Assembly: GCA_047639315.1 (NCBI GenBank)
Contig: JBLINQ010000005.1
Span: 1 to 64,000, forward strand
Length of the DNA: 64,000 nucleotides
Origin: S139-23 sp047639315
GTDB lineage: Bacteria > Planctomycetota > GCA-002687715 > DRQF01
Direction: 5' to 3'
Shown piece by piece: positions 1 through 8,438 of this stretch; within the stretch, counting starts at the first letter, position 1; each line of letters opens with the position of its first letter. Below the pieces are notes generated by a model, which did not search any database, had not been told where the DNA came from, and was given only the letters and a program-made list of their open reading frames with translations. Made by a program: the position numbers and the translations under genes.

Positions 1-1334
1 AACCCCTGACTGTTGGTTCGATGACCATGGGGAATCGATTCGCCATTCACCCCATGGAAGGCTGGGATGCCAATTCGGATGGCACACCTTCCGAGCACAC
101 ACTTCGGCGGTGGCGCCAATTTGGACGCAGTGGCGCCAAACTCATTTGGGGCGGCGAAGCTTTTGCCGTGCAAGAAGATGGTCGGGCAAATCCGAATCAG
201 CTTTTTCTCAATCCCGAGGTCGATGTCAAAGCTGCGCTCGCTCAACTCTTGGCGGAAGTAGAGCAAGGTCATGGCGAAATCGGACAGGGCAAAGACGATC
301 TTGTTGTCGGCTTACAACTCACTCATTCCGGACGATTCGCTAAACCGGGAGCTGCCGCGGCTCCCGGTATTGCCGCCCACCATCCCATCTTGGATGCGCG
401 AATGGGCATCACCAATGACGATGTGCTGTTGTCGGATGAAGAGCTAGAGACCATCGGCGCAAACTACGTCCAATTGGCCAAACTCGCCCATGAAGTTGGC
501 TTTTCTTTCGTCGACGTCAAATGCTGCCATGGTTACTTGCTTCACGAACTGCTGGGCGCGCGAACTAGGCCTGGCCCTTATGGCGGCTCGTTCGACAATC
601 GAACACGCCTCTTTCGGCAGATCGTGGATAGCATCAGAAGAGAATGCCCAGGACTTGAAATAGCCGTCCGCATCTCAATCGCCGACGTCTTTCCATTCTC
701 TAAGAACAAGCAGACCGGCATCGGTGAGCCACAGGGTTGGGACGCCGAATTGCCCTTCGAATTTGGCTTTGGCCTGAATCCAGACAACCCAAGAGAGCTT
801 AGCTTGGATGAGCCCTTTCAGTTTCTCTCCTTGCTTCGTTCCATGGGCTTGACCTTCGTCAACCTCTCGCTCGGTTCACCCTATTACTGCCCACACATCC
901 AAAGACCAGCGGCTTTTCCGCCTAGTGACGGCTATCTTCCACCAGAAGATCCGCTAACGGGAGTAACCAAACACTTGAGGGTGGTCAGGGAATGCAAGCA
1001 AGCGTTCCCCGATCTCACCATCGTTGGGTCGGGCTATAGCTATCTGCAAGAACAGCTCCCTTATGTGGCACAGCATGAAGTAAGAAACGGGCACGTCGAT
1101 TTTGTGGGCTTGGGTCGCATGGTTCTCTCCTATCCCGAACTGCCCGACGACATTCTCAACAAGCGCACACTGGCAAAGAAGAAGTTTTGCCGAACCTTCA
1201 GCGACTGCACCACAGCTCCCAGACACGGACTTTTGAGCGGCTGCTATCCATTGGATCCTTACTATCAGGAGCTTCCGGAAGCGAGCCAGGTCAAGGACAT
1301 CAAACGCAAGATCCGACGCGAGAATAACTCATGA
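1..1334 (+). CDS. NADH:flavin oxidoreductase (old yellow enzyme family), 5' end cut by window
   Basis: FMN-dependent TIM-barrel reductase of the old-yellow-enzyme family, which usually reduces activated C=C bonds with NAD(P)H. The first in-frame Met is at 21, but the frame stays open to the window edge (LTVGS precedes MTMGNRFAIHPM), matching the usual family N-terminus 'PL.vGs..l.NR...PM', so the true start lies outside. The active-site region reads CCHGYLLHELLG followed by the family's Arg-rich 'RPGPYGGSFDNR' block. At about 440 residues it has only the barrel domain, without the FeS/NAD(P) half of dienoyl-CoA reductases. Its stop overlaps the start of the next gene (ATGA), so translation is coupled. 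The substrate cannot be told from sequence. Confidence 0.88.
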   Translation, partial: PLTVGSMTMGNRFAIHPMEGWDANSDGTPSEHTLRRWRQFGRSGAKLIWGGEAFAVQEDGRANPNQLFLNPEVDVKAALAQLLAEVEQGHGEIGQGKDDLVVGLQLTHSGRFAKPGAAAAPGIAAHHPILDARMGITNDDVLLSDEELETIGANYVQLAKLAHEVGFSFVDVKCCHGYLLHELLGARTRPGPYGGSFDNRTRLFRQIVDSIRRECPGLEIAVRISIADVFPFSKNKQTGIGEPQGWDAELPFEFGFGLNPDNPRELSLDEPFQFLSLLRSMGLTFVNLSLGSPYYCPHIQRPAAFPPSDGYLPPEDPLTGVTKHLRVVRECKQAFPDLTIVGSGYSYLQEQLPYVAQHEVRNGHVDFVGLGRMVLSYPELPDDILNKRTLAKKKFCRTFSDCTTAPRHGLLSGCYPLDPYYQELPEASQVKDIKRKIRRENNS

Positions 1335-2755
1335 GCCATGATGCAAGCGAAGAGCAAGACCTCGGTAGATATCAACAAGGCTTGCGCATGGCGAATCCTC
1401 GCAGCGAGGAAGAGTTGGCAGCTGAAGCGGCTTATCTAACGGGGCTCGAAGATGCTTCATGGCTGAAACGCAATCTCGGATTCCTGAAACTGTCCGGCCC
1501 TGGCTACATGCAAAGTGCCATGACGCTGGGTGGGGGCACGGCAGCTTCGAGTCTCTTCGCTGGGGCCTTTTTCGGATATCAGCTTCTGTGGGTCGGACCC
1601 GTGGCTATGCTCCTCGGCATCATCATGCTCTCGGCTGTCTCGCACCAAACACTGTCAACGGGAGAACGCCCCTTCGAATCGATGCGGCGCTTTGCGGGCA
1701 CTCCCTTCGCATGGGCGTGGGCAATTGGCGCTCTCTTGTCATCCATCGTCTGGCACTTCCCCCAGTACTCTCTGTCGTCTGCCTTCTTGGTTGATCTGGC
1801 GAGCGTCTCTGGTCTCGGGGAAGTCTCTCAGGGCTGGATGGGAATCTTAGTGCTGGTTTGGGCCATTCTTCTATCAGTGATTTATGGCAAGTCGGCGGCC
1901 ATGGTGCGTATGTACGAGAGAATCCTGAAGTACATGGTTTGGGGCATCGTACTCAGCTTCGGTTACGTGGTCGTAAAGACTGGCATCAGTGATTGGGGCG
2001 CGCTATTCCGCGGCTTTGTCGCTTTTGACGCATCCGGTGAACGTGGCCAAGTGGCGGCTATCACCCTTGTGATCAGTGGACTCGCGGCAGCCGTGGGCGT
2101 CAACATGCTCTTCCTCTATCCCTACAGCTTGCTCGCCCGTGGCTGGAAAAGGGAACATCGAAAGCTCGCACGCTTTGATCTCTTTGCTGGGATGCTCCTC
2201 CCCTACACCTTGGCGACCAGCTTGATGATTATTGCCACGGCCAACACGCTTCATCTTGACCCGACCTTGGGGACTGACCTGAGACCGGGGCAGGCCGCGC
2301 AAACGCTTGCTATGTCGTTGGGCTCCGGATTTGGGCGCATCATTTTCGACATTGGCATCATTGCCATGGCCCTCAGTTCAATCACACTTCAAATGGTCAC
2401 GTCCGGATTCGTTTGCACTGAGCTCTTCGGGTGGTCAGTTGGCAGTGGCAAGTACCGGCTGGCGACATTCCTCCCGGTTCCTGGTGTCTTGGGCGCCTTC
2501 TACTGGAGCGACATCGCGATTTGGGTCGCGGTACCAACCAACATCCTGTGCGGACTCTTTCTTCCTGCGGCTTACATCGGCTTCATCTTGTTGCAGAAGA
2601 ACCGCGACTACTTGGGAGACGACACCCCAAGTGGCGCCAAGGGGAAAGCCTGGCTCGGCGGCATGATCTTCAGCACGATCACACTCATAACTTTCTTGGG
2701 GTGGTATGCTTTCACCAAGGGTCCGGGCTACTTCGACGCGATCTTCGGAAGTTAG
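1331..2755 (+). CDS. Nramp-like membrane transporter lacking canonical metal-site residues
   Basis: A 474-residue protein with about eleven hydrophobic segments and the Nramp (SLC11) layout. A cytoplasmic N-terminus of about 50 residues leads into TM1 with GPGYMQSAMTLGGGTA. In true metal-transporting Nramps TM1 carries DPGN, whose Asp and Asn bind the metal; here the aligned residues 56-59 are GPGY. TM6, normally with an MPH motif, reads GVNMLFLYPYS (about 256-266). Both metal-binding motifs are therefore gone, so manganese or iron transport should not be assumed. The gene overlaps the upstream flavoprotein by 4 bp and is followed 4 bp later by the DUF993 gene. This suggests it moves the substrate handled by those enzymes, which is inference. 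Confidence 0.78.
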   Translation: MSHDASEEQDLGRYQQGLRMANPRSEEELAAEAAYLTGLEDASWLKRNLGFLKLSGPGYMQSAMTLGGGTAASSLFAGAFFGYQLLWVGPVAMLLGIIMLSAVSHQTLSTGERPFESMRRFAGTPFAWAWAIGALLSSIVWHFPQYSLSSAFLVDLASVSGLGEVSQGWMGILVLVWAILLSVIYGKSAAMVRMYERILKYMVWGIVLSFGYVVVKTGISDWGALFRGFVAFDASGERGQVAAITLVISGLAAAVGVNMLFLYPYSLLARGWKREHRKLARFDLFAGMLLPYTLATSLMIIATANTLHLDPTLGTDLRPGQAAQTLAMSLGSGFGRIIFDIGIIAMALSSITLQMVTSGFVCTELFGWSVGSGKYRLATFLPVPGVLGAFYWSDIAIWVAVPTNILCGLFLPAAYIGFILLQKNRDYLGDDTPSGAKGKAWLGGMIFSTITLITFLGWYAFTKGPGYFDAIFGS

Positions 2756-2759
2756 ACAA

Positions 2760-3959
2760 ATGCGCGATGACCAAGAAATGAAACTCGACGATGCACTCCT
2801 CGATCACATCAAGGAAGAGGCCAGTCAATTAGGCGAAGCCACCCCAACGCGATTGGCGTACGCAGCAGCTCACATTGTCCTTCAAGATGAATACGCTTCG
2901 TGCTCGCATTCGCTGGAGCAACCTGGAGCGCCAGAAGAAATCGCACCCTTCATTGACTGGCAAGCCACCATGAACCTACGCGTTCATTTGAATTCGCTGG
3001 GTTTTGGTATCGCCGAAGCCATGGACACGGCGCAGCGTTTCTTCTTGGGTTGGGATCTTGCTTTGAAGCTCATCCAAGGATGTGGAGCGCTTAACCTCAA
3101 GAACGGCTTCATTGCTGGAGCCGGAGTTGATCATCTAACAAACGAAAACCGCAAGAATGCCAGCGACGATGAGATCATTGATGGTGTTGTCTATCAGGCC
3201 CAAGAGATTCAGAAAGCGGACGGCCAAGTCATCATCCTGCCCATCGTCTCTCTTGCTGAGAAGCAGCGCTCCGAAGACGACTACGTTCACCTCTACGGCG
3301 AGATCATCAAGAAACTCAATGGCCCCATTTTCATTCACTGGCTGGGAGAGATGTTTCTCCCTGAACTGGGAGGCTATTTTCCTGGCGAGAGTTTTCTTCG
3401 GGTCATGGCCCTTGATTGTGAGAAAGTAAGAGGGGCCAAACTCTCGCTCCTCGACGACAAATTCGAATGTGAAATGAGGCAAGCTCTTCTGCCCCACGCC
3501 CAGATCATCTTGACAGGCGACGACTTCCATTTTGGCAAACTCATCCACGGAAGCGGCAGATCAGAACCACCAGCTGTTGAGAGTTGGACAAGCATCGGTG
3601 GTCGCCGCGTTGCCCTCGGTGATTTTAGCCACGCCCTTCTCGGAGTTCTCGATGCAGTCGCGACTCCAGCATCCTTGGCGCTCAGGTTTCTTACCCACGG
3701 CAACAGCCAACGTTACTTCGAGCTCATGAATCCCTGTGAAGAACTCGGCCAATGGCTCTTTGGGGAGCCAACTCGCCACTACAAAGCCGGCCTGGCCTTC
3801 CTCTCCTGGCTGAACGGCCATCAAGGAAACGCCCTCCTCATCAACCATGAAGAGCGAGCCCGAGACAGAACCCATTACTTGACGGCTGCTCAGCTCGCGA
3901 ATCGTGCCGGCGTGTTCACCAATGCGGCAGTTGCCAACGCTCGCTTGCGGGATGGATAG
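2760..3959 (+). CDS. DUF993 family protein (dihydrodipicolinate synthase-like)
   Basis: A 399-residue protein resembling the DUF993 family, related to DHDPS/NAL-type TIM-barrel aldolases. Recognisable parts are IDWQATMNLRVHLNSLGFGI, AEAMDTAQR with LGWD soon after, and AGAGVDHL. The role in this family is not established; a Schiff-base aldolase or lyase is plausible. I chose ATG 2760, 4 bp after the Nramp-like stop, because the longer reading from 2706 lies inside that gene and adds non-homologous residues. Operon with the preceding two genes: flavoprotein, carrier and aldolase-like protein look like a small catabolic unit for an unknown compound. Confidence 0.75.
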   Translation: MRDDQEMKLDDALLDHIKEEASQLGEATPTRLAYAAAHIVLQDEYASCSHSLEQPGAPEEIAPFIDWQATMNLRVHLNSLGFGIAEAMDTAQRFFLGWDLALKLIQGCGALNLKNGFIAGAGVDHLTNENRKNASDDEIIDGVVYQAQEIQKADGQVIILPIVSLAEKQRSEDDYVHLYGEIIKKLNGPIFIHWLGEMFLPELGGYFPGESFLRVMALDCEKVRGAKLSLLDDKFECEMRQALLPHAQIILTGDDFHFGKLIHGSGRSEPPAVESWTSIGGRRVALGDFSHALLGVLDAVATPASLALRFLTHGNSQRYFELMNPCEELGQWLFGEPTRHYKAGLAFLSWLNGHQGNALLINHEERARDRTHYLTAAQLANRAGVFTNAAVANARLRDG

Positions 3960-3983
3960 CCGATAGTCCGCGAACGCAGCCCT

Positions 3984-4013
3984 AAAAAAAACCCGCTGGC
4001 TTACGCCAACGGG
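3984..4013 (-). terminator. Rho-independent terminator of katG
   Basis: Read on the minus strand, arms CCCGTTGGC and GCCAGCGGG (one mismatch) enclose a 4-nt loop and are followed by eight T residues. It lies about 35 bp past the katG stop and separates katG from the convergent DUF993 operon. Confidence 0.75.
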
Positions 4014-4047
4014 GTGTCTTGCTTAGACCTAAAACCTGTTGCCCAAA

Positions 4048-6456
4048 TTAGAGGTCAAAGCGATCGAGGTTCATCACTTTGTTCCATGCTGCGACGAAGT
4101 CGTCGACGAATTTCTTTTTGGCATCGTCAGATGCGTAGACCTCAGCGATCGCACGCAGTTGAGAGTTTGAACCGAATACCAGATCGACAGTCGTGGCTCG
4201 CCACTTGATGTCGCCAGTCTTGCGGTCCTTGCCTTCAAGCACGTACTCATTGTCGGAAGACGTCTGCCACGCTGTGCTCATGTCGAGCAAGTTGACAAAG
4301 AAGTCGTTCGTCAGAACACCTGGGCGTTTGGTGAAGACACCATGAGCCCCATTGTTGTGGTTCGCATTCAAGGCACGCATCCCGCCAACAAGGACAGTCA
4401 TTTCTGGTGCCGACAAGTTCAGGAGGTTGGCCTTATCGATCAGCATTTCTGCTGGCGAACGGTTGTAGCCCTTGCGCCAATAGTTGCGAAATGCGTCAGC
4501 CCATGGCTCTAAAACGTCAAACGACTTAGCGTCTGTCATGCCCTGAGTGGCGTCAGTACGACCTGGCGTGAAAGGCACGAGAACGTCTTGCCCAGCATCC
4601 TTCGCGGCCTTCTCGACCCCAGCGCAGCCGCCAAGCACGATCATATCGGCGATCGATACTTTCTTGCCATCCTGTTCGCCAGCGTTGAAGTCTTTTTGGA
4701 TCTTCTCGAGCACCCCGAGAACCTTCTTTAACTGAGCAGGTTGATTGACCTCCCAGTCCTTCTGAGGAGCCAAGCGAATGCGGGCACCATTGGCACCACC
4801 GCGCATATCGGATTTACGGAAACTCGAGGCTGATGCCCAAGAAGTTTCGACCAACTCGGAGACGGACAACCCTGAGGCGAGCACCTTCTTCTTGAGATCT
4901 GCGATGTCTGCCTTGCTGATCAATTCATGATCGACAGCTGGAATCGGATCTTGCCAAAGTTGAGCTGCTGGAACCTCGGAGCCAACGAGACGTGAGTGTG
5001 GTCCCATGTCGCGGTGAGTCAACTTGAACCATGCTCTGGCAAAGGCATCGTTGAAGTCAGCTGGGTTCTCGTGGAAGCGCTTCGAGATCGGTCCGTAGAT
5101 TGGGTCGAAACGAAGTGCCAAGTCGGTGGTGAGCATCATCGGAGCGTGGGTCTTTGAATCGTCATGGGCATCAGGAACTGTGCCCTTTGCTGATTCTTGT
5201 TTAGGAGTCCACTGCTGTGCACCAGCAGGGCTCTTGGTCAAGACCCAGTCATAACGAAAGAGGTTCTTGAAGAACCCTTGGGTCCACTCATCGGGAGACG
5301 TGGTCCACGCTCCTTCGAGGCCACTGGTGATGGTATCGGCGCCATTGCCCGTACCATAGTCGTTCTTCCAACCGAGCCCCTGCTCTTCGACGCTTGCTGC
5401 TTCAGGCTCAGCACCGACGTGATCACCAGGATTGGCAGCGCCATGGGTCTTGCCAATTGTATGACCACCAGCGATGAGCGCGACGGTCTCTTCGTCATTC
5501 ATGCCCATACGGCTAAATGTGACGCGAATGTCATGGGCAGCCGCCAAAGGATCTGGGTTGCCATTGGGGCCTTCAGGGTTGACGTAGATCAAACCCATTT
5601 GCGAGGCGGCGAGAGGATTTTGAAGCTCACGCTTCTCGTTGAAACGCTCGTCGGCCAACCATTTGCTTTCAGGACCCCAGTAAATTTCAGACTCGGGTTC
5701 CCAAACATCAACACGACCACCGGCAAAACCGAAAGTCTTGAGGCCCATCGATTCGTAGGCGCAATTGCCAGCGAGGATCATGAGGTCGGCCCAAGAGATC
5801 TTGCGGCCATACTTTTTCTTGACTGGCCAGAGCAAGCGACGGGCCTTGTCGAGATTGGCATTGTCAGGCCAACTATTGAGTGGTGCGAATCGAAGCGTTC
5901 CAGAACCTGAGCCACCACGGCCATCAGATGTACGGTAGGTGCCGGCGCTGTGCCAAGCCATACGAATAAAGAAAGGACCGTAGTGACCATAGTCAGCTGG
6001 CCACCAGTCTTGAGAAGTCGTCATCAACTTCTCGATGTCTTTCTTCAAGGCAGCAAAATCAAGAGTCTTGAATTCGGCGACGTAATCAAAATCGTCCCCC
6101 ATGGGATTACTCATCGGCGAATGCTGGTGGAGTATTTCGAGGTGCAAACGATTAGGCCACCAGTCTTTTTTCTTGGCGACTTGGACAGGCTCCTTGGTTT
6201 CAGCCTTCTTCTTCCCCACTAGAGTGGCTCCAGTCACTGGGCACTTCTCTATCGCTGAGGACTTACCCGCAGTCCCCTGGGCATGGGCACCCGGCTCTTG
6301 CGCCAATAAGGAGCCACCATGGATGGTGACCAAGCAGCACAACATCAACGCAGCTGACGTGCCCAAATGGCGTCGCAACTTCGCTGTAGTCTTTAGACTC
6401 TCTTTGCAGCCGTCAGCCACAACAAGTCCATCATTGACGATTCCCATTTCTTGCAT
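4048..6456 (-). CDS. katG: Catalase-peroxidase KatG with N-terminal export signal
   Basis: Bifunctional haem catalase-peroxidase, 802 residues. The distal pocket reads FFIRMAWHSAGTYR (Arg165, Trp168, His169) and the proximal helix GGHTIGKTHGA. The Tyr (GLIYVNPEGPNG) and Met (SRMGMNDEE) needed for the Met-Tyr-Trp cofactor are present, so catalase activity is expected. ATG 6456 is preceded by AAAAGGAG at good spacing; a longer reading to 6675 has no such site and runs through the operator region. Unlike ordinary cytoplasmic KatG, the first 55 residues form an export signal: basic stretch to residue 30, hydrophobic core about 32-48, likely cleavage near LLA|QE at 52-53. A periplasmic location like E. 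coli KatP is inferred. Monocistronic. Confidence 0.96.
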   Translation of the reverse strand: MQEMGIVNDGLVVADGCKESLKTTAKLRRHLGTSAALMLCCLVTIHGGSLLAQEPGAHAQGTAGKSSAIEKCPVTGATLVGKKKAETKEPVQVAKKKDWWPNRLHLEILHQHSPMSNPMGDDFDYVAEFKTLDFAALKKDIEKLMTTSQDWWPADYGHYGPFFIRMAWHSAGTYRTSDGRGGSGSGTLRFAPLNSWPDNANLDKARRLLWPVKKKYGRKISWADLMILAGNCAYESMGLKTFGFAGGRVDVWEPESEIYWGPESKWLADERFNEKRELQNPLAASQMGLIYVNPEGPNGNPDPLAAAHDIRVTFSRMGMNDEETVALIAGGHTIGKTHGAANPGDHVGAEPEAASVEEQGLGWKNDYGTGNGADTITSGLEGAWTTSPDEWTQGFFKNLFRYDWVLTKSPAGAQQWTPKQESAKGTVPDAHDDSKTHAPMMLTTDLALRFDPIYGPISKRFHENPADFNDAFARAWFKLTHRDMGPHSRLVGSEVPAAQLWQDPIPAVDHELISKADIADLKKKVLASGLSVSELVETSWASASSFRKSDMRGGANGARIRLAPQKDWEVNQPAQLKKVLGVLEKIQKDFNAGEQDGKKVSIADMIVLGGCAGVEKAAKDAGQDVLVPFTPGRTDATQGMTDAKSFDVLEPWADAFRNYWRKGYNRSPAEMLIDKANLLNLSAPEMTVLVGGMRALNANHNNGAHGVFTKRPGVLTNDFFVNLLDMSTAWQTSSDNEYVLEGKDRKTGDIKWRATTVDLVFGSNSQLRAIAEVYASDDAKKKFVDDFVAAWNKVMNLDRFDL

Positions 6457-6584
6457 ATGTCGACTCCTTTTCCCGAATTGATACGTTATTTGATCGGTAC
6501 AGCGCAATCCAAGCCTCCAGATCACCCTATACACATCATGTCGCCTTTTTGGGGCCGTGGCCAATCGAAAGTGCTGATGACGGT

Positions 6585-6609
6585 GATAGGCAGTGCCTAT
6601 CAGGCACTG
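6585..6609 (-). promoter_or_regulatory. OxyR-type operator upstream of katG (overlapping palindromes)
   Basis: Positions 6585-6601 are a perfect 17-bp palindrome (GATAGGCA-G-TGCCTATC). It contains ATAG-N7-CTAT, the tetranucleotide pattern of OxyR sites. A second inverted repeat, CAGTGCCT-ATC-AGGCACTG, overlaps it at 6591-6609. It lies 130-150 bp upstream of the katG start codon. OxyR regulates katG in many bacteria, so peroxide-responsive control is likely; no oxyR gene is in the window. Confidence 0.55.
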
Positions 6610-6694
6610 TTCCCAACGTTTATATAGCAAAAGGGAGGCCATTCGCAGATCTCGGCGGTCTTTTCCAACACCCAAACTGAGACAGGAAGAAACA

Positions 6695-6811
6695 ATGTCT
6701 CACATTTTTTTTTGGGGGGGGGAGACTTTCGATTTGTGGAGAGAGAAGAATCGGCCCAAATCCGCTCAAACGCAACTTGCGCTCAACCCGGGAAAATGGG
6801 GATCTCGGTGA
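6695..6811 (+). CDS. Possible 38-residue ORF with a T9G9 tract after the start
   Basis: ATG 6695 is preceded by CAGGAAGAAACA, a fair ribosome site, and opens a 38-residue frame beginning MSHIFFWGGETF. Codons 4-9 consist of T9 followed by G9, so gain or loss of a base in the tract would shift the frame. No family is recognised, and it may be a chance ORF. Confidence 0.2.
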   Translation: MSHIFFWGGETFDLWREKNRPKSAQTQLALNPGKWGSR

Positions 6812-6848
6812 GCAATCAAACGTGCCATCTTAGAGCGATCAAAACAGA

Positions 6849-7055
6849 TCAATCGGGCCCCTCAGCATCACTCTTTTTGTCGTCGCTGTCGCCAGGTTCA
6901 CGGGCCGACTCTGACAATCGAGAACGACCGCTGATGATGATGAGAAGAACGATGAGCCCCAGGAGCACGAGTACGCTGCCAAAGATAGCCCCACCATTGG
7001 TGCTCGCCCACCCAGCAAATTCTTCGAAAACCCTGGGGGAAGTTGGATCGGGCAT
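6849..7055 (-). CDS. Small single-pass membrane protein
   Basis: A 68-residue protein starting MPDPTSPRVFEEF, with one strongly hydrophobic helix (GAIFGSVLVLLGLIVLLIII, about residues 21-41) and an acidic, Asp/Ser/Lys-rich tail (GDSDDKKSDAEGPD). ATG 7055 has GAGGA about 10 bp upstream and is preferred to the 83-residue version from 7100. No family is recognised; the predicted topology is N-out or N-in with a polar C-terminal tail. Transcribed toward katG and may lie upstream of it without being in the same operon. Confidence 0.5.
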   Translation of the reverse strand: MPDPTSPRVFEEFAGWASTNGGAIFGSVLVLLGLIVLLIIISGRSRLSESAREPGDSDDKKSDAEGPD

Positions 7056-7633
7056 CGCTTGGTTTCCTCGTTGTTCCTGAGACGTTTGACTCGCCTGCAA
7101 AGCGTATTCTACGACTTACTTGTGGATCACTCCCATCGTTCTACACCCGCGAAGCCACCACAGGTCTATCATACTGATCGAATCCGCCGACAACAGATAT
7201 GACCTAAGGAGTTATGAACGACACTGGGAATAACGCCAGACCAAGGAGTTTCCTTTTGCCAGCCCCCCGCATCTGCTCACGCTTTACCCACAGGCGTCGC
7301 TCAAGACACAACATCCCAGTACGGGTGAATTCAATCTCCGTCGAGATCTCTTGTGAACAATGAGACACCAAGATTCGGTGCGCACTCATCAACATATTCG
7401 GCGAGTTTGGCCGCTCGATGCGAGAGAGCAAATTGCCGCAAAGCTCTGCTGGCGCTTTGCCTTATCGTCTCTGTCTGCACTGGATTGAGTGCTCAATTTC
7501 CCTAAATTCTCTACCTAAAATTCATGAGGGCTCAGGAGTCACAACGAGCGATCTCTCGGTTCCCGGCGTGCCTGAAACATCCGTCGCCGTGGCCTCGAGC
7601 ACGAACTGGTAATCAGTGCGGCCTAAGCTTGGC

Positions 7634-8269
7634 AATTCATGTTTTGATCCAAGGCATACCGGCCTATTTGGCACCGCCTGTCAGACCAATGTAGATTAGT
7701 CTACGAGTGGCGATTGGACGATCGAATGCTGGGTCAAAAGGACTGGGTCAAACGGATCATTCCTGGTCGGGTCTGACTTTTACACCTCGAACCATTCACC
7801 GATCATCAGCGATACTGGGACCAACAATTTCAACAGGTTGCTTCTCAGGCCGAACGGTTTCAATTCCATCACCGCGAACGAAACCCCCGCCCCAAATACT
7901 TGGCAGCATGTCGCCTTCGTGCACGACTCAGTTGAATTGACACCTACGACATTCGTTCACAGTGTCAAACAAAGGTCCGTATGGCAGGTGGCAAGAGTCC
8001 CCTGGCAGACCGAAGGCTGCGATGGGTTCTTCATTTGAGGAACGTCGCAATTTCTCTGGGATGGCCTCCTGGATGAATTTCGAATCTGGGGCCGTGTTCT
8101 AAGTGAAGCAGAAATCAACTATGGCAGAGACATCGAGCTGACCGCTAAATCAATCGACCTTGGAGTTGTCAAGGTCATCACTCCGGCCGTTGTGCTACAT
8201 CAAAGCCCCTATATTCCAATATCCTCGTCGGAAGTGATGGGGGTGCGCAGGACTCGTGCAAGGCATTGA
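7634..8269 (+). pseudogene. Remnant of a LamG/concanavalin-A-like domain gene
   Basis: One reading frame across this stretch carries a recognisable LamG (laminin-G/ConA-like lectin) domain: SGDWTIECWVKRTGS near 7706, NTWQHVAFVHD near 7893, and GLLDEFRIWGRVLSEAEI near 8063. The frame is broken by in-frame stops at 7697-7699 (TAG) and 8036-8038 (TGA), with no frameshift needed to join the parts. No start codon with a ribosome site is evident. LamG proteins are typically secreted carbohydrate-binding or adhesive proteins. This looks like a dead copy. Confidence 0.65.
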
Positions 8270-8369
8270 GAGCGCGAGACGCCAAGTCGATGAGGATCTT
8301 GCTGAAACTCTCGAATCAACAGACAAAAGGCTTAGAGAAGCTCATAGGGATGGTTGATTCTTAGGACTT

Positions 8370-8399
8370 GAATGGTGAGAGCCGTAACTCTCACCATTC
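8370..8399. terminator. Perfect 12-bp hairpin past the DinB-like gene
   Basis: GAATGGTGAGAG and CTCTCACCATTC pair perfectly around a 6-nt loop, 39 bp beyond the minus-strand stop at 8439. There is no T-tract, so it may be a factor-dependent or RNA-stabilising 3' structure and not a classic terminator. Confidence 0.4.
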
Positions 8400-8438
8400 G
8401 ATTCCCCGGCTCAGCAGATCGACATAGGACTGTCCGTA

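Larger units (their letters stand above)
6457..6848. other. Intergenic region upstream of katG
   Basis: About 390 bp between katG and a small membrane-protein gene. It holds an OxyR-type palindrome (6585-6609), a T9G9 homopolymer junction (6705-6722) and a possible 38-codon ORF (6695-6811). On the minus strand TGTGTATAGGG (around 6525) is a candidate -10 for katG without a convincing -35, as is common for activator-dependent promoters. Confidence 0.4.
7056..8438. other. Gene-poor region with a decayed gene
   Basis: No intact gene is supported across about 1.4 kb. It contains the LamG remnant (about 7634-8269) and a perfect 12-bp hairpin (8370-8399). The 75-codon minus-strand reading at 7204-7431 shows no family, ribosome site or composition supporting it. 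Confidence 0.6.

Noticed and set aside
1331..2755. Manganese transporter MntH
   Set aside because: The DPGN and MPH metal-site motifs are absent.
5197..5910. 237-codon plus-strand open frame
   Set aside because: Antisense to the core of katG, which has complete catalytic motifs on the other strand.
6712..7080. 122-codon plus-strand ORF
   Set aside because: Starts inside the G tract and runs antisense to the small membrane-protein gene.
7204..7431. 75-codon minus-strand ORF
   Set aside because: No ribosome site, family or protein-like composition; probably chance.
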